This document shows, in pieces, positions 17,221-26,185 of a stretch of 64,000 bases of DNA (its first letter is position 1; the number at the start of each line of letters is the position of its first letter). The notes below the pieces were generated by a model. That model saw nothing but the letters and a program-made list of their open reading frames with translations. It did no database searches and was not told where the DNA came from. Origin of the DNA: JAKVCB01 sp963578605 (GTDB lineage Bacteria; Planctomycetota; Planctomycetia; Pirellulales; Lacipirellulaceae); contig CAUZEA010000003.1 in the NCBI GenBank assembly GCA_963578605.1, positions 50,964 through 114,963 on the forward strand. Reading direction: 5' to 3'. A program made the translations under genes and the position numbers.

Positions 17221-17244
17221 CGTTCTCCAACTTCGCGGAGAACG
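17221..17244 (+). terminator. Hairpin between the radical SAM gene and ilvH
   Basis: CGTTCTCC and GGAGAACG form a perfect eight-pair stem with an eight-base loop (AACTTCGC), followed by AAAAGG rather than T residues. It may be a weak terminator of the radical SAM gene or a leader structure of ilvH. Confidence 0.4.
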
Positions 17245-17346
17245 AAAAGGTTGGATGTTTGCAAAGCCGAACTTCAGCCCGTTGCGGGGTGTCTTAGAGC
17301 TGGATATGATCGGGGTTTCGTGATTTTTGAGGGGACCGGGTTATCT

Positions 17347-17880
17347 ATGCGTCGCGTCTTATCAGCCACCGTGCACAATGTACCGGGAGTTCTCGCCCAC
17401 GTAGCGGGAATGCTCGCCTCGCGGGGCTACAACATCGATAGTCTCGCCGTCGGAGAAACTGAAGAACCCCAACTGTCTCGCATGACTTTTGTTGTGGTTG
17501 GTGACGATAGTGTGCTGGAGCAAGTCCGCAAGCAACTTGAAAAAATTGTCACCGTGGTTCGGGTCGAGGATGTGAGTTCTCGAGATCACGTCGAGCGCGA
17601 CCTGATGCTCATCAAGGTAAAAGCGCCTCCCGGCAAGCGAAGTGGAGTTCGCGAGTTAACGGATGTATTCCGTGGCCGGATTGTCGATGTTTCGGCAGAT
17701 GAAGTCACAATTGAGATCTCCGGGCAGGAACGAAAGATCGAGGCTTTTATCGAATTGATGCGTCCGTTTGGAATTACCGAGTTGGTACGAACGGGTCGAA
17801 TCGCAATGATTCGCAGTGTTAACCGATCGGCCAGCATCGCAGGATTAAAGAAATACGCTGGCACCGATCAGCCAGCATGA
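17347..17880 (+). CDS. ilvH: Acetolactate synthase small (regulatory) subunit
   Basis: 177 residues starting MRRVLSATVHNVPGVLAHVAG. Residues ~3-75 form the ACT domain that binds valine and gives feedback control of acetolactate synthase, the first shared step of branched-chain amino acid synthesis. The motif SRGYNIDSLAVG is typical, and the C-terminal ALS_ss domain includes ERDLMLIKV. Length is normal. The ATG at 17347 has GAGGGG about 12 bases upstream. The catalytic subunit IlvB is not in the window. ilvC follows 130 bases downstream on the same strand, so both may be cotranscribed. Confidence 0.95.
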   Translation: MRRVLSATVHNVPGVLAHVAGMLASRGYNIDSLAVGETEEPQLSRMTFVVVGDDSVLEQVRKQLEKIVTVVRVEDVSSRDHVERDLMLIKVKAPPGKRSGVRELTDVFRGRIVDVSADEVTIEISGQERKIEAFIELMRPFGITELVRTGRIAMIRSVNRSASIAGLKKYAGTDQPA

Positions 17881-18010
17881 TCCACAGGATCTGCAATGAA
17901 TCTCATGGCCGGCACAAATCGAACCGACCACGATACCCTTCCCCCGCCACCAATTTTCGTAGCGATTTTCACAACTACACCCCTCCCCCATTGAACTGCA
18001 AGATTCCACC

Positions 18011-19018
18011 ATGCCAGCAAAGATCTACTACGACAGCGACGCCGACCCTTCTGCACTTGATGGCAAAACGGTTGCTATCCTCGGTTACGGCTCCCAGGGA
18101 CATGGCCAAGCACAAAACCTGCGCGACAGCGGTGTGAAGGTTTTGGTTGGCCAGCGACCTGGCAGCAAGAACTACGACCTGGCGGTCAGCCATGGATTCG
18201 AACCTGTGAGTGCGTCAGATGCCGCCGCACAGGGCGACGTGGTGAATATCCTGCTGCCCGATGAAGTGCAAGGCGATATTTATCGCGAGCAAATCCGCGA
18301 TCATCTCGAACCGGGCAACGTCCTGATGTGTTCCCACGGCTTCAATGTCCACTTCGGAGAAGTCCAAGCCCCCGACGGAGTCGACCTGCTTTTGGTGGCC
18401 CCCAAGGGTCCCGGCCACCTGGTTCGCACCGAGTTCGTGCAGGGGGGAGGGGTCCCTTGTCTGATCGCCACTAACGAGGACGCCCGTGACGAAACGTTCC
18501 AAATTGGCCTGGCGTACGCGAAAGGCATCGGCGGTGGCCGGGCCGGTATCATCCGCACCACCTTTGCCGAAGAGACCGAAACGGATCTATTTGGTGAGCA
18601 GGTGGTACTTTGTGGCGGCATGAGTGCCCTCATTAAGGCGAGTTACGAAACGCTCGTTGCAGCCGGTTATCAGCCCGAAATGGCCTATTTCGAGTGTATG
18701 CACGAAGTGAAACTGATCGTCGATCTGTTTTACCAGGGTGGTCTCTCCTACATGCGGTATAGCATCAGTAATACCGCAGAGTTTGGCGACTATACCCGTG
18801 GCCCCCGGATCGTGACCGACGAAACCAAGGCCGAGATGCAGAAAATCCTCGCTGAAATCAAAAGCGGGCAATTCGCCAAGGAATGGCTCAGTGAATATCG
18901 GTCCGGTGCCAAAAACTTCAAGGCAATGCGTAAAGCAGATCATGACCATGGCGTTGAACAGGTGGGCCGCGAGCTTCGCAAGCTGATGAGCTGGATCGAC
19001 GACAAACAGGTCGATTAA
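18011..19018 (+). CDS. ilvC: Ketol-acid reductoisomerase (class I)
   Basis: 335 residues, class I length. The NAD(P)-binding loop GYGSQGHGQAQNLRDSG lies at about 25-41. The knotted C-terminal domain holds the Mg-binding residues in ETDLFGEQ and the ECMHEVKLIVDL helix. It converts acetolactate or acetohydroxybutyrate to the dihydroxy acid in valine, leucine and isoleucine synthesis. It begins with MPAKIYYDSDADPSAL, typical of the family. It lies after ilvH. A small hairpin (ACCAAA/TTTGGT) follows the stop, without a T run. Confidence 0.96.
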   Translation: MPAKIYYDSDADPSALDGKTVAILGYGSQGHGQAQNLRDSGVKVLVGQRPGSKNYDLAVSHGFEPVSASDAAAQGDVVNILLPDEVQGDIYREQIRDHLEPGNVLMCSHGFNVHFGEVQAPDGVDLLLVAPKGPGHLVRTEFVQGGGVPCLIATNEDARDETFQIGLAYAKGIGGGRAGIIRTTFAEETETDLFGEQVVLCGGMSALIKASYETLVAAGYQPEMAYFECMHEVKLIVDLFYQGGLSYMRYSISNTAEFGDYTRGPRIVTDETKAEMQKILAEIKSGQFAKEWLSEYRSGAKNFKAMRKADHDHGVEQVGRELRKLMSWIDDKQVD

Positions 19019-19130
19019 GATCTCGTACCAAAGCAGTTTTGGTCCTCGATGTTGCCAGTAGTGACAACAAAGCCCGGCCATCGCCACTTCACTGTGATCC
19101 AGCTGGGAACTGTAAAGCGACTTACACATC

Positions 19131-19220
19131 CTTTCGTGGATCAGGCTTTCGTGGATCAGGCTTTCGTGGATCAGGAACTCGTGGATCAGGCTTTCGTGGA
19201 TCAGGAACTCGTGGATCAGG
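19131..19220. repeat. 15-bp tandem repeat, six copies, between ilvC and the aminotransferase gene
   Basis: Six head-to-tail 15-base units from 19131 to 19220. All share TCGTGGATCAGG. The first three bases alternate between CTT and AAC in the order CTT, CTT, CTT, AAC, CTT, AAC; a seventh partial AACTCG follows. The block lies about 85 bases upstream of the aminotransferase start. Confidence 0.95.
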
Positions 19221-19305
19221 AACTCGATTTCGCTGTTGCGATCTCCGCCACGACGAACGATCGTGAGTTCGGCTCGCTCAAGAGTAAAGGGTCCGGGGCG
19301 CAAAA

Positions 19306-20427
19306 ATGTTTACACAGTCCGCACGTGACACAGATTTTCCCTCACTCGCCAAGAACGCGTATCTCAACTCAGCCGCCGAAGGCATTCCTCCCCGGGTGGT
19401 AACCGACGCGCTAGCCCAATACGCGCAAGACAAGTTGCGCGGCATGGACGGTCGCCAACGACACGAAGTTCACTGGAAGGAAGCCAAGGCGCAGGTGGCG
19501 AAAGCCTACAACTTGTCGGCCGACGAAGTCAGTATCTGTTCCTGCTCCTCCGAAGCGTACAACTTAGCGGCCTTGGCAATGAGGTTGCGAGAAGGCGACG
19601 AGGTGGTGATCAATGATCTCGACTTTCCCGCCGGCGCAACACCCTGGTTGCAGCCGACCTGCCCTGCCAAAGTGAAAGTATGGCGATCTCGGGAAGGAGC
19701 CCTGCGCGTTGAGGATCTGGTCCCGTTGCTGGGACCAAGAACGCGACTGCTCACCGTGTCGCTTGTTAGTTTTTTCAACGGGTACAAGATTCCCTTACCT
19801 AGCGTAATCGATGCAGTCCACGTGCATTCCGATGCCTTGTTGGCACTCGACGTAACGCAAGCTCTGGGCCGCATCCCACTCGATCTGACGGGGGTCGATC
19901 TGATTGTCAGCTCGACACACAAGTGGATTCTTGCCACGCACGGGGGGGGATTGGCAGGCGTGCCGGCAGCGCGTGCCAAGGAGTGGACCGTACCGGCCGG
20001 AGGTTGGTTCCATCTGCAAAACGCCTTCGAAAACGACCGGTTCGAGCGCGCCGTGAGCAAGCCGGGGGCCGCCAGCTTTACCGTTGGCATGCCCAACTAC
20101 CCGGCCGTGTACGCCATCAATGCGGCGTTGCGCTACATCCACTCGATTGGCGTGCCAGCGATCGACTCGCACGCACGTCCCCTGGTACGTGCGTGCCTCG
20201 ACAGTCTTAAAAAACTCCCCGTCGAATTAATCACTCCCGATGAGCCCGATGCGATTGCCGGAATTATGGCCTTTCGCCATCCCGACGCAGAGCGGATTCA
20301 TCATGCCTTACGCGAAAAAAATATTCACGTGATGTCCCATGCAGGGCGACTACGGGTCGCCATCCACGGCTATAACACGAGTGACGACGTGGAGAGATTC
20401 CTTGCTGTCCTGCACAATGAGCTGTAA
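19306..20427 (+). CDS. Class V aminotransferase (cysteine desulfurase-like fold)
   Basis: 373 residues starting MFTQSARDTDFPSLAKNAYLN. The PLP lysine is Lys206 in SSTHKWILATHGG, and the Asp that pairs with the pyridine nitrogen is Asp182 in LALDVTQALG. The group includes cysteine desulfurases, selenocysteine lyases, kynureninase-like and isopenicillin epimerase-like enzymes. No active-site Cys motif of SufS/IscS is evident near the C-terminus, so a desulfurase role is not supported. The C-terminal segment (RLRVAIHGYNTSDDVERFL) is the usual small-domain ending. The substrate is unknown. The nearest upstream gene is ilvC, with the 15-bp repeats between. Confidence 0.82.
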   Translation: MFTQSARDTDFPSLAKNAYLNSAAEGIPPRVVTDALAQYAQDKLRGMDGRQRHEVHWKEAKAQVAKAYNLSADEVSICSCSSEAYNLAALAMRLREGDEVVINDLDFPAGATPWLQPTCPAKVKVWRSREGALRVEDLVPLLGPRTRLLTVSLVSFFNGYKIPLPSVIDAVHVHSDALLALDVTQALGRIPLDLTGVDLIVSSTHKWILATHGGGLAGVPAARAKEWTVPAGGWFHLQNAFENDRFERAVSKPGAASFTVGMPNYPAVYAINAALRYIHSIGVPAIDSHARPLVRACLDSLKKLPVELITPDEPDAIAGIMAFRHPDAERIHHALREKNIHVMSHAGRLRVAIHGYNTSDDVERFLAVLHNEL

Positions 20428-20471
20428 CGGCTAACGTCCTTGTGGCGTCTAACTCAACCTGGGGACACCTG

Positions 20472-22769
20472 ATGTCTAAAATGATCCTGGCCATTGCCGC
20501 TAGCGCGTGCATGTTTACGAGTTCCGCTCTGCTGGCCGCTGAGGCGGACTTGCCGGTTGGGGCCCATCCGGCTGCGCTTTCCTTTCCGCACTTTCCCGAT
20601 CGAGTCCATGCCTTCGTCTGGAGGAACTGGTCGCTTGTCGAGGCAAATCGCCTGGCCGAGGTCCTCGATACGCCCGTTGAGAATGTGGTCGCCATCGCCA
20701 CATCGATGGGGCTCCCCCAGTCACAACCTCTTTCCCCGGAAACCACTACGCGGGCCTACATCACGATCCTGCGCCGCAACTGGCACCTCCTGCCTTACGA
20801 GCAACTGCTGCAGCTGTTGGATCTATCGGCCGACGAACTTGCTTTCTCGCTGCATGAAGACGACTTTCTGTTCATCAAGCTTGGCAGCCTCAAGCCGAAG
20901 TGCGCGCCACTGCGGTACATTCCACCTGCCGAGGAAACGAGCCGGCGGGCAGCCCAGATCAAACAACTCGTACAACAGCATTTCGGAGAGCAGCTTACAG
21001 AGCCCGGCGAAGCACGGTTCCATTTTGTCGATGAGCTCACGCGAATCGACCCCGACGAAGTGCGTAAACCAGCCGACCCCGAACGTATCAAGCGGGGTTT
21101 GCGGTTCATCTATTCTTATTTCGCACCTTTTGGCGATCCACTGCTAAACAACCAGTCAGATCCCTTTCCCGAAGGGCTGCTGGCCCGGCTGGCCGATGTG
21201 GGTGTAAACGGTGTCTGGCTGCATGTCGTGCTGCGGCAGCTTGCGCCGGGTGGAGAAAATTTTCCGGAGTTTGGAGAAGACCACCAAACCCGGCTGGCCA
21301 CCTTGCGCCGCCTTGTCCAACGGGCAAAACGTTATGGCATCGGTATATATCTTTACATGAACGAGCCGCGGGCTATGCCCCCCGAGTTTTTCCAGGACCG
21401 GCCTGACATTGCCGGCATCTCAAGTCGCGGCCTGGTCACGATGTGTACGTCCGATCCGCGGGTCCGCCAGTGGATGGCCGGTGCGCTGTCGCACGTCTTT
21501 CGCGAAGTCCCCGACCTGGCTGGAGTCTTTACGATCACCGCTTCGGAGAATCCTACCAATTGCGCCTTTGCGGGAAACCACGCTGCTTGTTCCCGCTGCC
21601 GCCACCGCACAGCGGCAGAGATTATCGCTGAAGTCAACACAACGATCGCCAACGGTGTACACGCCGCGGCCCCCGACGCCCGCGTCATTGCCTGGGACTG
21701 GGGTTGGAATGGTGACCTGGATGCCTCGGAGGTGATTGAAAAACTTCCCAAGTCCATTTGGTTAATGTCCGTAAGCGAATGGTCCAAGCCTATCACACGG
21801 GGTGGTGTAAACACTCACGTCGGCGAATATTCCATATCAGCGGTCGGCCCGGGTCCGCGGGCCCTGCGACACTGGACGGTCGCACGAGAGAGGGGGATGA
21901 AAACCGTTGCCAAATTACAAATGAACAATACCTGGGAAATGGCTGCCGTGCCATTCTTGCCGGTTATGGACCTTGTCGCCGAGCACTGTGCGAACCTGGC
22001 CCAAGTATCGATCGACGGCCAGTTACTCAGTTGGTCGCTGGGTGGGTATCCATCGCCCAACCTCCAGGTGGCGCAGCGCTTTGCCGAAGATCCGGGAGCC
22101 TCGATCGATGCTGTCTTGAACGAGATCGCCAGAGAGCGCTACGGCCCGCAAGCTGCGCCATATGCACGACAGGCATGGAGTGCATTCAGCACTGCATTTC
22201 GCGAGTATCCCTTCGGTACGGCGACCCTCTACTTCAGCCCCCATTTGACAGGTCCGGCCAACCTGTTCTACGCCCGACCTACTGGCTATTCGGCCACGAT
22301 GGTCGGCTTGCCCTACGACGACCTTCCCCGCTGGCATGGCCCGTATCCTCCCAAGGTGTTTGCCAACCAGTTCCGCAAAATTGCCGACGGGTGGTCCCCG
22401 GGGTTGGACTCCATGGAGAGGGCCGTCGAACTGGCCACCCCCGATCGGCGGGCAACCGCGGGCGGCGACCTGCAGCTGGCAAAGACATGCCAGCTTCACT
22501 TCGCCAGCGCAGCAAATCATGTCGACTTCATCCTCGCCCGTGATGCGCTGGCCGCAGACGACCTCACACCCACTGCACGCAAAGAAAAACAAGCATTCAT
22601 CCGCCGTATCCTTGCCGACGAGATCTCCAACGCCCAGGAACTCTATGCGCTGGCCAAGCAAGACTCACGTATCGGCTTCGAAGCGTCAAACCACTACTTT
22701 TATGTCCCCCTCGACCTGGCGGAGAAAGTGATCAATTGCAACTGGATTTCGGAGTCGCTTACCGACTAA
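20472..22769 (+). CDS. Secreted glycoside-hydrolase-like TIM-barrel protein
   Basis: About 765 residues from the ATG at 20472, which opens a Sec signal peptide (MSKMILAIAASACMFTSSAL, cleavage near AA-EAD). A helical N-terminal part leads to a likely TIM barrel in the middle. Barrel-strand motifs are GVNGVWLHVVLRQL, YGIGIYLYMNEPR, GVFTITASENPTNC, DARVIAWDWGW and IWLMSVSEWSKP. A Cys cluster (NPTNC..., C, CSRC) follows the ASE motif. The Glu of TASE could be catalytic. The layout resembles GH20-like hydrolases, but I cannot name the family. The adjacent GH109-type gene on the other strand suggests sugar degradation. Convergent with it, 9 bases apart. Confidence 0.6.
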   Translation: MSKMILAIAASACMFTSSALLAAEADLPVGAHPAALSFPHFPDRVHAFVWRNWSLVEANRLAEVLDTPVENVVAIATSMGLPQSQPLSPETTTRAYITILRRNWHLLPYEQLLQLLDLSADELAFSLHEDDFLFIKLGSLKPKCAPLRYIPPAEETSRRAAQIKQLVQQHFGEQLTEPGEARFHFVDELTRIDPDEVRKPADPERIKRGLRFIYSYFAPFGDPLLNNQSDPFPEGLLARLADVGVNGVWLHVVLRQLAPGGENFPEFGEDHQTRLATLRRLVQRAKRYGIGIYLYMNEPRAMPPEFFQDRPDIAGISSRGLVTMCTSDPRVRQWMAGALSHVFREVPDLAGVFTITASENPTNCAFAGNHAACSRCRHRTAAEIIAEVNTTIANGVHAAAPDARVIAWDWGWNGDLDASEVIEKLPKSIWLMSVSEWSKPITRGGVNTHVGEYSISAVGPGPRALRHWTVARERGMKTVAKLQMNNTWEMAAVPFLPVMDLVAEHCANLAQVSIDGQLLSWSLGGYPSPNLQVAQRFAEDPGASIDAVLNEIARERYGPQAAPYARQAWSAFSTAFREYPFGTATLYFSPHLTGPANLFYARPTGYSATMVGLPYDDLPRWHGPYPPKVFANQFRKIADGWSPGLDSMERAVELATPDRRATAGGDLQLAKTCQLHFASAANHVDFILARDALAADDLTPTARKEKQAFIRRILADEISNAQELYALAKQDSRIGFEASNHYFYVPLDLAEKVINCNWISESLTD

Positions 22770-22778
22770 ACGACTCTT

Positions 22779-24134
22779 TCAGGCAGTTACGATCCCCAGG
22801 GGCGGGTTGGTCTTCCACTTGCCACGTGTAAAGTCGGGGAAGTCGACCGGGCGACTTTTGTTGGCGACAGACCGCTGGCTGAGTTCAAAAATAACGCTCC
22901 AGGAGGCAGCGTCGTAAACGTTCCAATCGGTCGGGGTCCCGCTGCGGAGGGCCTCGACCAATCGATAGAGTTCCATGAAATCCATCCCGCCGTGACCTCT
23001 TCCCTCGGATCGTTTTTCTAATTCCCGCCACAACGGATGGTCATATTCCTGCTGGTAAGCTTCCAAATTTTCCCATTCATGGGTGGGGCTCCGACCCTCG
23101 AGATGAATTCGATCGGGGTACCCCTGATAAATGCCCTTGGTACCCTGAACCATCGACATGCGGCTGTAGGGTCGCGGTAGCTGGGTATCATGACCCAACG
23201 TGATCGTTTTTCCACCCACTGTGCGGATCAAGCTGAAATTGACGTCGCCTAACGCATACTGCTGTGTGGCCAGTGGGTGATCGTCCCCAAACTGCTGAGC
23301 GTAAAAGGCATTCAACCCCGCCGATTTGCTGCTCATCGACACCAGGTAGTCAAACCGATCTCCACGATCGATGTCCATACATTGCGCCACCGGTCCCAAC
23401 CCGTGTGTCGGGTAGATATTCCCATTGTGGCGGATCATGTTATCCAACCGCCACCGGACTTCGCTCCCATCTGGCGAGATGAGTTCGCTATCCATACGAA
23501 GTTCGTGCATGTAACCCGCCCGCGCATGGACAAGTTCTCCGAACAGGCCCTGTCTCACCATGTTGAAGATCATCATTTCAGGACGCCCGTAGCAACAGTT
23601 CTCCAGCATGACGCAATGCCGTTTCATTTTCTCGGCAATCTCCACCAGTTGCCAACATTCCTCCACGGTGGTCGCTGCTGGCACCTCTGTGGCGGCATGC
23701 TTGCCGGCCTCCATTGCCGCCACGCACATTGGCACATGCCAGCGCCATGGAGTCACGGCCATCACCAGGTCGAGATCTTCCTCGTTACACATTCTTTGGA
23801 AGTCATATTCGCCACGACTGTAGCCCGTGGGTCGACGCTGCCCGGCGGCCTCCACCTGGTTCTGCGCCCAGTCGACTCGCGACTCAACCAGGTCGCCAAC
23901 AGCTTGAATTTTCACTCCCTCCAAATCGAGGAGAAGGGACAGCAAACCGGAACCACGGTTGCCGATTCCGACCAGGCCGATGCGAACCTCGTCAAGCGGT
24001 TTGAACTGTTCACCTTGGCGATCGACTGCCAGCGAGACTTCTTCCCCGGATGCGGTCGCGCCCCCCAGTGCCGTGGTCGTCCCGATCGCCGCAGCCAACT
24101 CCAGAAATTGCCTTCTTGTTGCTGGTTCGTTCAT
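22779..24134 (-). CDS. Gfo/Idh/MocA-family protein of GH109 type (alpha-N-acetylgalactosaminidase-like), Tat signal
   Basis: 451 residues from the ATG at 24134, with AAAGG upstream. The N-terminus has a Tat signal (TRRQFLELAAAIG with twin Arg at 7-8). The Rossmann loop GIGNRGSG lies at 56-63. Residues ~178-212 (ENCCYGRPEMMIFNMVRQ) and ~236-250 (HNGNIYPTHGLGPVA), then NRGDRFDYLVSMSS-like text, are the signature of GH109, in which NAD+-dependent enzymes remove alpha-linked GalNAc. Some GH109-like proteins may have other substrates. It is periplasmic by signal. A sugar 1-kinase and nucleotidyltransferase nearby could use the released sugar. Confidence 0.88.
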   Translation of the reverse strand: MNEPATRRQFLELAAAIGTTTALGGATASGEEVSLAVDRQGEQFKPLDEVRIGLVGIGNRGSGLLSLLLDLEGVKIQAVGDLVESRVDWAQNQVEAAGQRRPTGYSRGEYDFQRMCNEEDLDLVMAVTPWRWHVPMCVAAMEAGKHAATEVPAATTVEECWQLVEIAEKMKRHCVMLENCCYGRPEMMIFNMVRQGLFGELVHARAGYMHELRMDSELISPDGSEVRWRLDNMIRHNGNIYPTHGLGPVAQCMDIDRGDRFDYLVSMSSKSAGLNAFYAQQFGDDHPLATQQYALGDVNFSLIRTVGGKTITLGHDTQLPRPYSRMSMVQGTKGIYQGYPDRIHLEGRSPTHEWENLEAYQQEYDHPLWRELEKRSEGRGHGGMDFMELYRLVEALRSGTPTDWNVYDAASWSVIFELSQRSVANKSRPVDFPDFTRGKWKTNPPLGIVTA

Positions 24135-24719
24135 AGCCGTGCCTTTGCAAAAACGTGTGGGTAAAAAATATTCTGGTAATAGCAACCTGACAGACAGTGA
24201 ACGATTTCTCAATTATTACACAAACGATGTCGATCCTCCACCTGTATCGGTTTTAGCAAAATGAGTTGCCGGACCGGTTCGACGGGTGTGCCCAAACCCA
24301 GTCCACCAATTCTCAGGAAGGATCGACGGTCCAGGGTTCTATCACATCTATTTCTACAATTCTCCCTGGATTTCAATATCTATTTTCGTCAGTCTCCTCG
24401 CAGTCGCCCCTTAAAAGTTGCGAATGTCTTTGTTCCCGAGGTGAGAACCTCGAAGTCACTCGGCAACAAAGGCTAAACCCATCACAAGCCTCAATACCAT
24501 TCGTTCTCAAGTGAGTCGTGCTCTAATTTGGAAGCTGGAGTTTACAAAGTCTTGAAGACTGCGGAAGTTTTAGCGCGATCCATGACTAAGTGCAGACACT
24601 ACCGTCAAGCAGTACATGAATTTTCGGCGACAACTTGTCAAATTGCCGAGTCATTTTCTGGTACCATGCCAGTCGCTTGGGGTTTGCCTTCTGGGAACTC
24701 TCAAAGTGCGAGACAGCAC
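24135..24719. other. Intergenic region upstream of the Nramp pseudogene
   Basis: No gene supported. It should hold the promoter of the GH109 gene (minus strand) and of the former Nramp gene (plus strand). I see no repeat, RNA or regulatory site I would defend. Confidence 0.5.
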
Positions 24720-26011
24720 ATGCAGGAAAATCCACCCCCACATTCGCCGAAGGTCACTGATCCATATGCCCGCAGCGCGGCAACGATCCAGGAGCCTCCG
24801 CAAGGTTTCCTGGCCAGGTTGCGCCATTTAGGGCCAGGCATGATTGTTGTCGGCTCGATCGTCGGATCGGGCGAATTGATCATAACGACCAAATTGGGAG
24901 CGGAGGCCGGATTCGTGTTGCTGTGGTTTGTGCTTCTAAGTTGCGTGATCAAGGTCGTCGTTCAAGCGGAATTGGCCCGGCGATGGAACTGGCATTCCGA
25001 AACGCCTTGGGCCAGACGGACGCACGTTATTGGACGTTCGGCGTCGCGCTGGTCAGTATGGCCGTGTTGCTGGGCGGAAGCTACAAGACACTGGAACGTG
25101 TCTCGGTGGGATTGGTGGCAACGTTCACTCTGATCACAATTTTGTGCACGATCCTGCTGCAATGGACCGGCTTTGCCATCACGGTGGACGACGTGCGACA
25201 GGGGTTGACCTTCAACATGCCTGCTCCGGAATTGTTGACGGTCGGCTTGATCATGACCGCGCCGGGTATGTGCGCGGGAACCGGTATCGGAACGAGCGAG
25301 ATGATGTCGTACACCTACCGGTGTGTCGAAAATGGCTATGCCCGCAACACGGGCGACAATCAGCCGGGTGGCGACTGGCCGAAACGGGCCCGCGGCTGGA
25401 TACGTGTGATGTATACCGACGTGTTCCTGACGATGGTCGTTTACACGATTAGCACTGTCTGTTTCTATTTCCTGGGCGCGGCCATTTTGTTCAAGATGGA
25501 CCGGAACGTCGCTGGCACAAAAACGCTCGAAGACTTGGGACACATCTACACCGGAAGCCTGGGCAACTGGGCGGCCACGCTGTTCGTCGTGGGCGGTTTT
25601 TTTGTGTTGTTCTCGACGATCTTGTCCGGCGTGGCGGGCGGCACGCGAATCCTGACCGACGGGCTGTGCGTCTTGAGAATCATCGACCCCCACGACTATC
25701 CGGCACGACTGCGGTTCACCCGGATTTTCGCCGTCGTCTCCCTGACACTTTACACCTTGATATACGCCCTGTTCGAAAACCCGCCGGTGATGCTGATGAT
25801 CTCCAGCATGATGGGTGTCGCCGTTTATCCCGTCCTTGGTTTGGGAACGCTGTATTTACGGCACCGCAAAGTCGATTCCCGAATTCATCCCACTCGGTTG
25901 ACAACGTTTTGGTGATGGGTCTGCGGATTGGCACTGGCTGTGATATCTCTCGCCACTGTATTGTTCGCATTGGCCATCAAAAAAGGATGGATCGTTTTCG
26001 CGACAGGATGA
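24720..26011 (+). pseudogene. Nramp-type divalent-metal transporter, decayed (internal deletion/frameshift and in-frame stop)
   Basis: The start frame (ATG at 24720) reads an Nramp N-terminus: HLGPGMIVVGSIVGSGELII then VVVQAELARR, which is helices 1-2. At about 24970-24985 the homology jumps to another frame, beginning PAMELAFRNALG and reading YWTFGVALVSMAVLLGGSYK onwards. Helices roughly 3-5 are missing between. The second frame carries the later helices and ends at TGA 25913-25915. After that stop the same frame continues (WVCGLALAVISLATVLFALA) to a natural end at 26009-26011. So the gene shows a deletion with frame change plus a premature TGA. It is unlikely to be functional. Confidence 0.82.
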
Positions 26012-26120
26012 TGGAATTGAGCGTCGGTCCTTCTAAGAATTGGTGAATTCGGTCTGGGCGTACCGCTTCAACGAGTCTGCCGACACAATCCAGCGAACCG
26101 TGAACACGGAAACCCAATTC

Positions 26121-26165
26121 CTGAACTCTCAATCCAAGGGCGCGTCACCCCCCTTGAGAATTCAG
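26121..26165. terminator. Possible bidirectional terminator between Nramp pseudogene and the kinase gene
   Basis: CTGAACTCTCAA and TTGAGAATTCAG form an inverted repeat of 12 positions with one mismatch, loop of about 20 bases. It lies between two converging genes. No long T run is seen on either side. Confidence 0.4.
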
Positions 26166-26185
26166 AACTTACCAACGACACGGTG

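Noticed and set aside
19131..19220. CRISPR array or coding repeat
   Set aside because: No spacers separate the 15-bp units, and neither frame across them continues into a recognised protein.
18587..19303. Minus-strand 238-residue frame across ilvC end and the 15-bp repeats
   Set aside because: It is a shadow of ilvC plus repeat text and has no family features.
19306..20427. Cysteine desulfurase SufS/IscS
   Set aside because: The PLP lysine is present, but I cannot find the active-site cysteine loop, so only a class V aminotransferase call is made.
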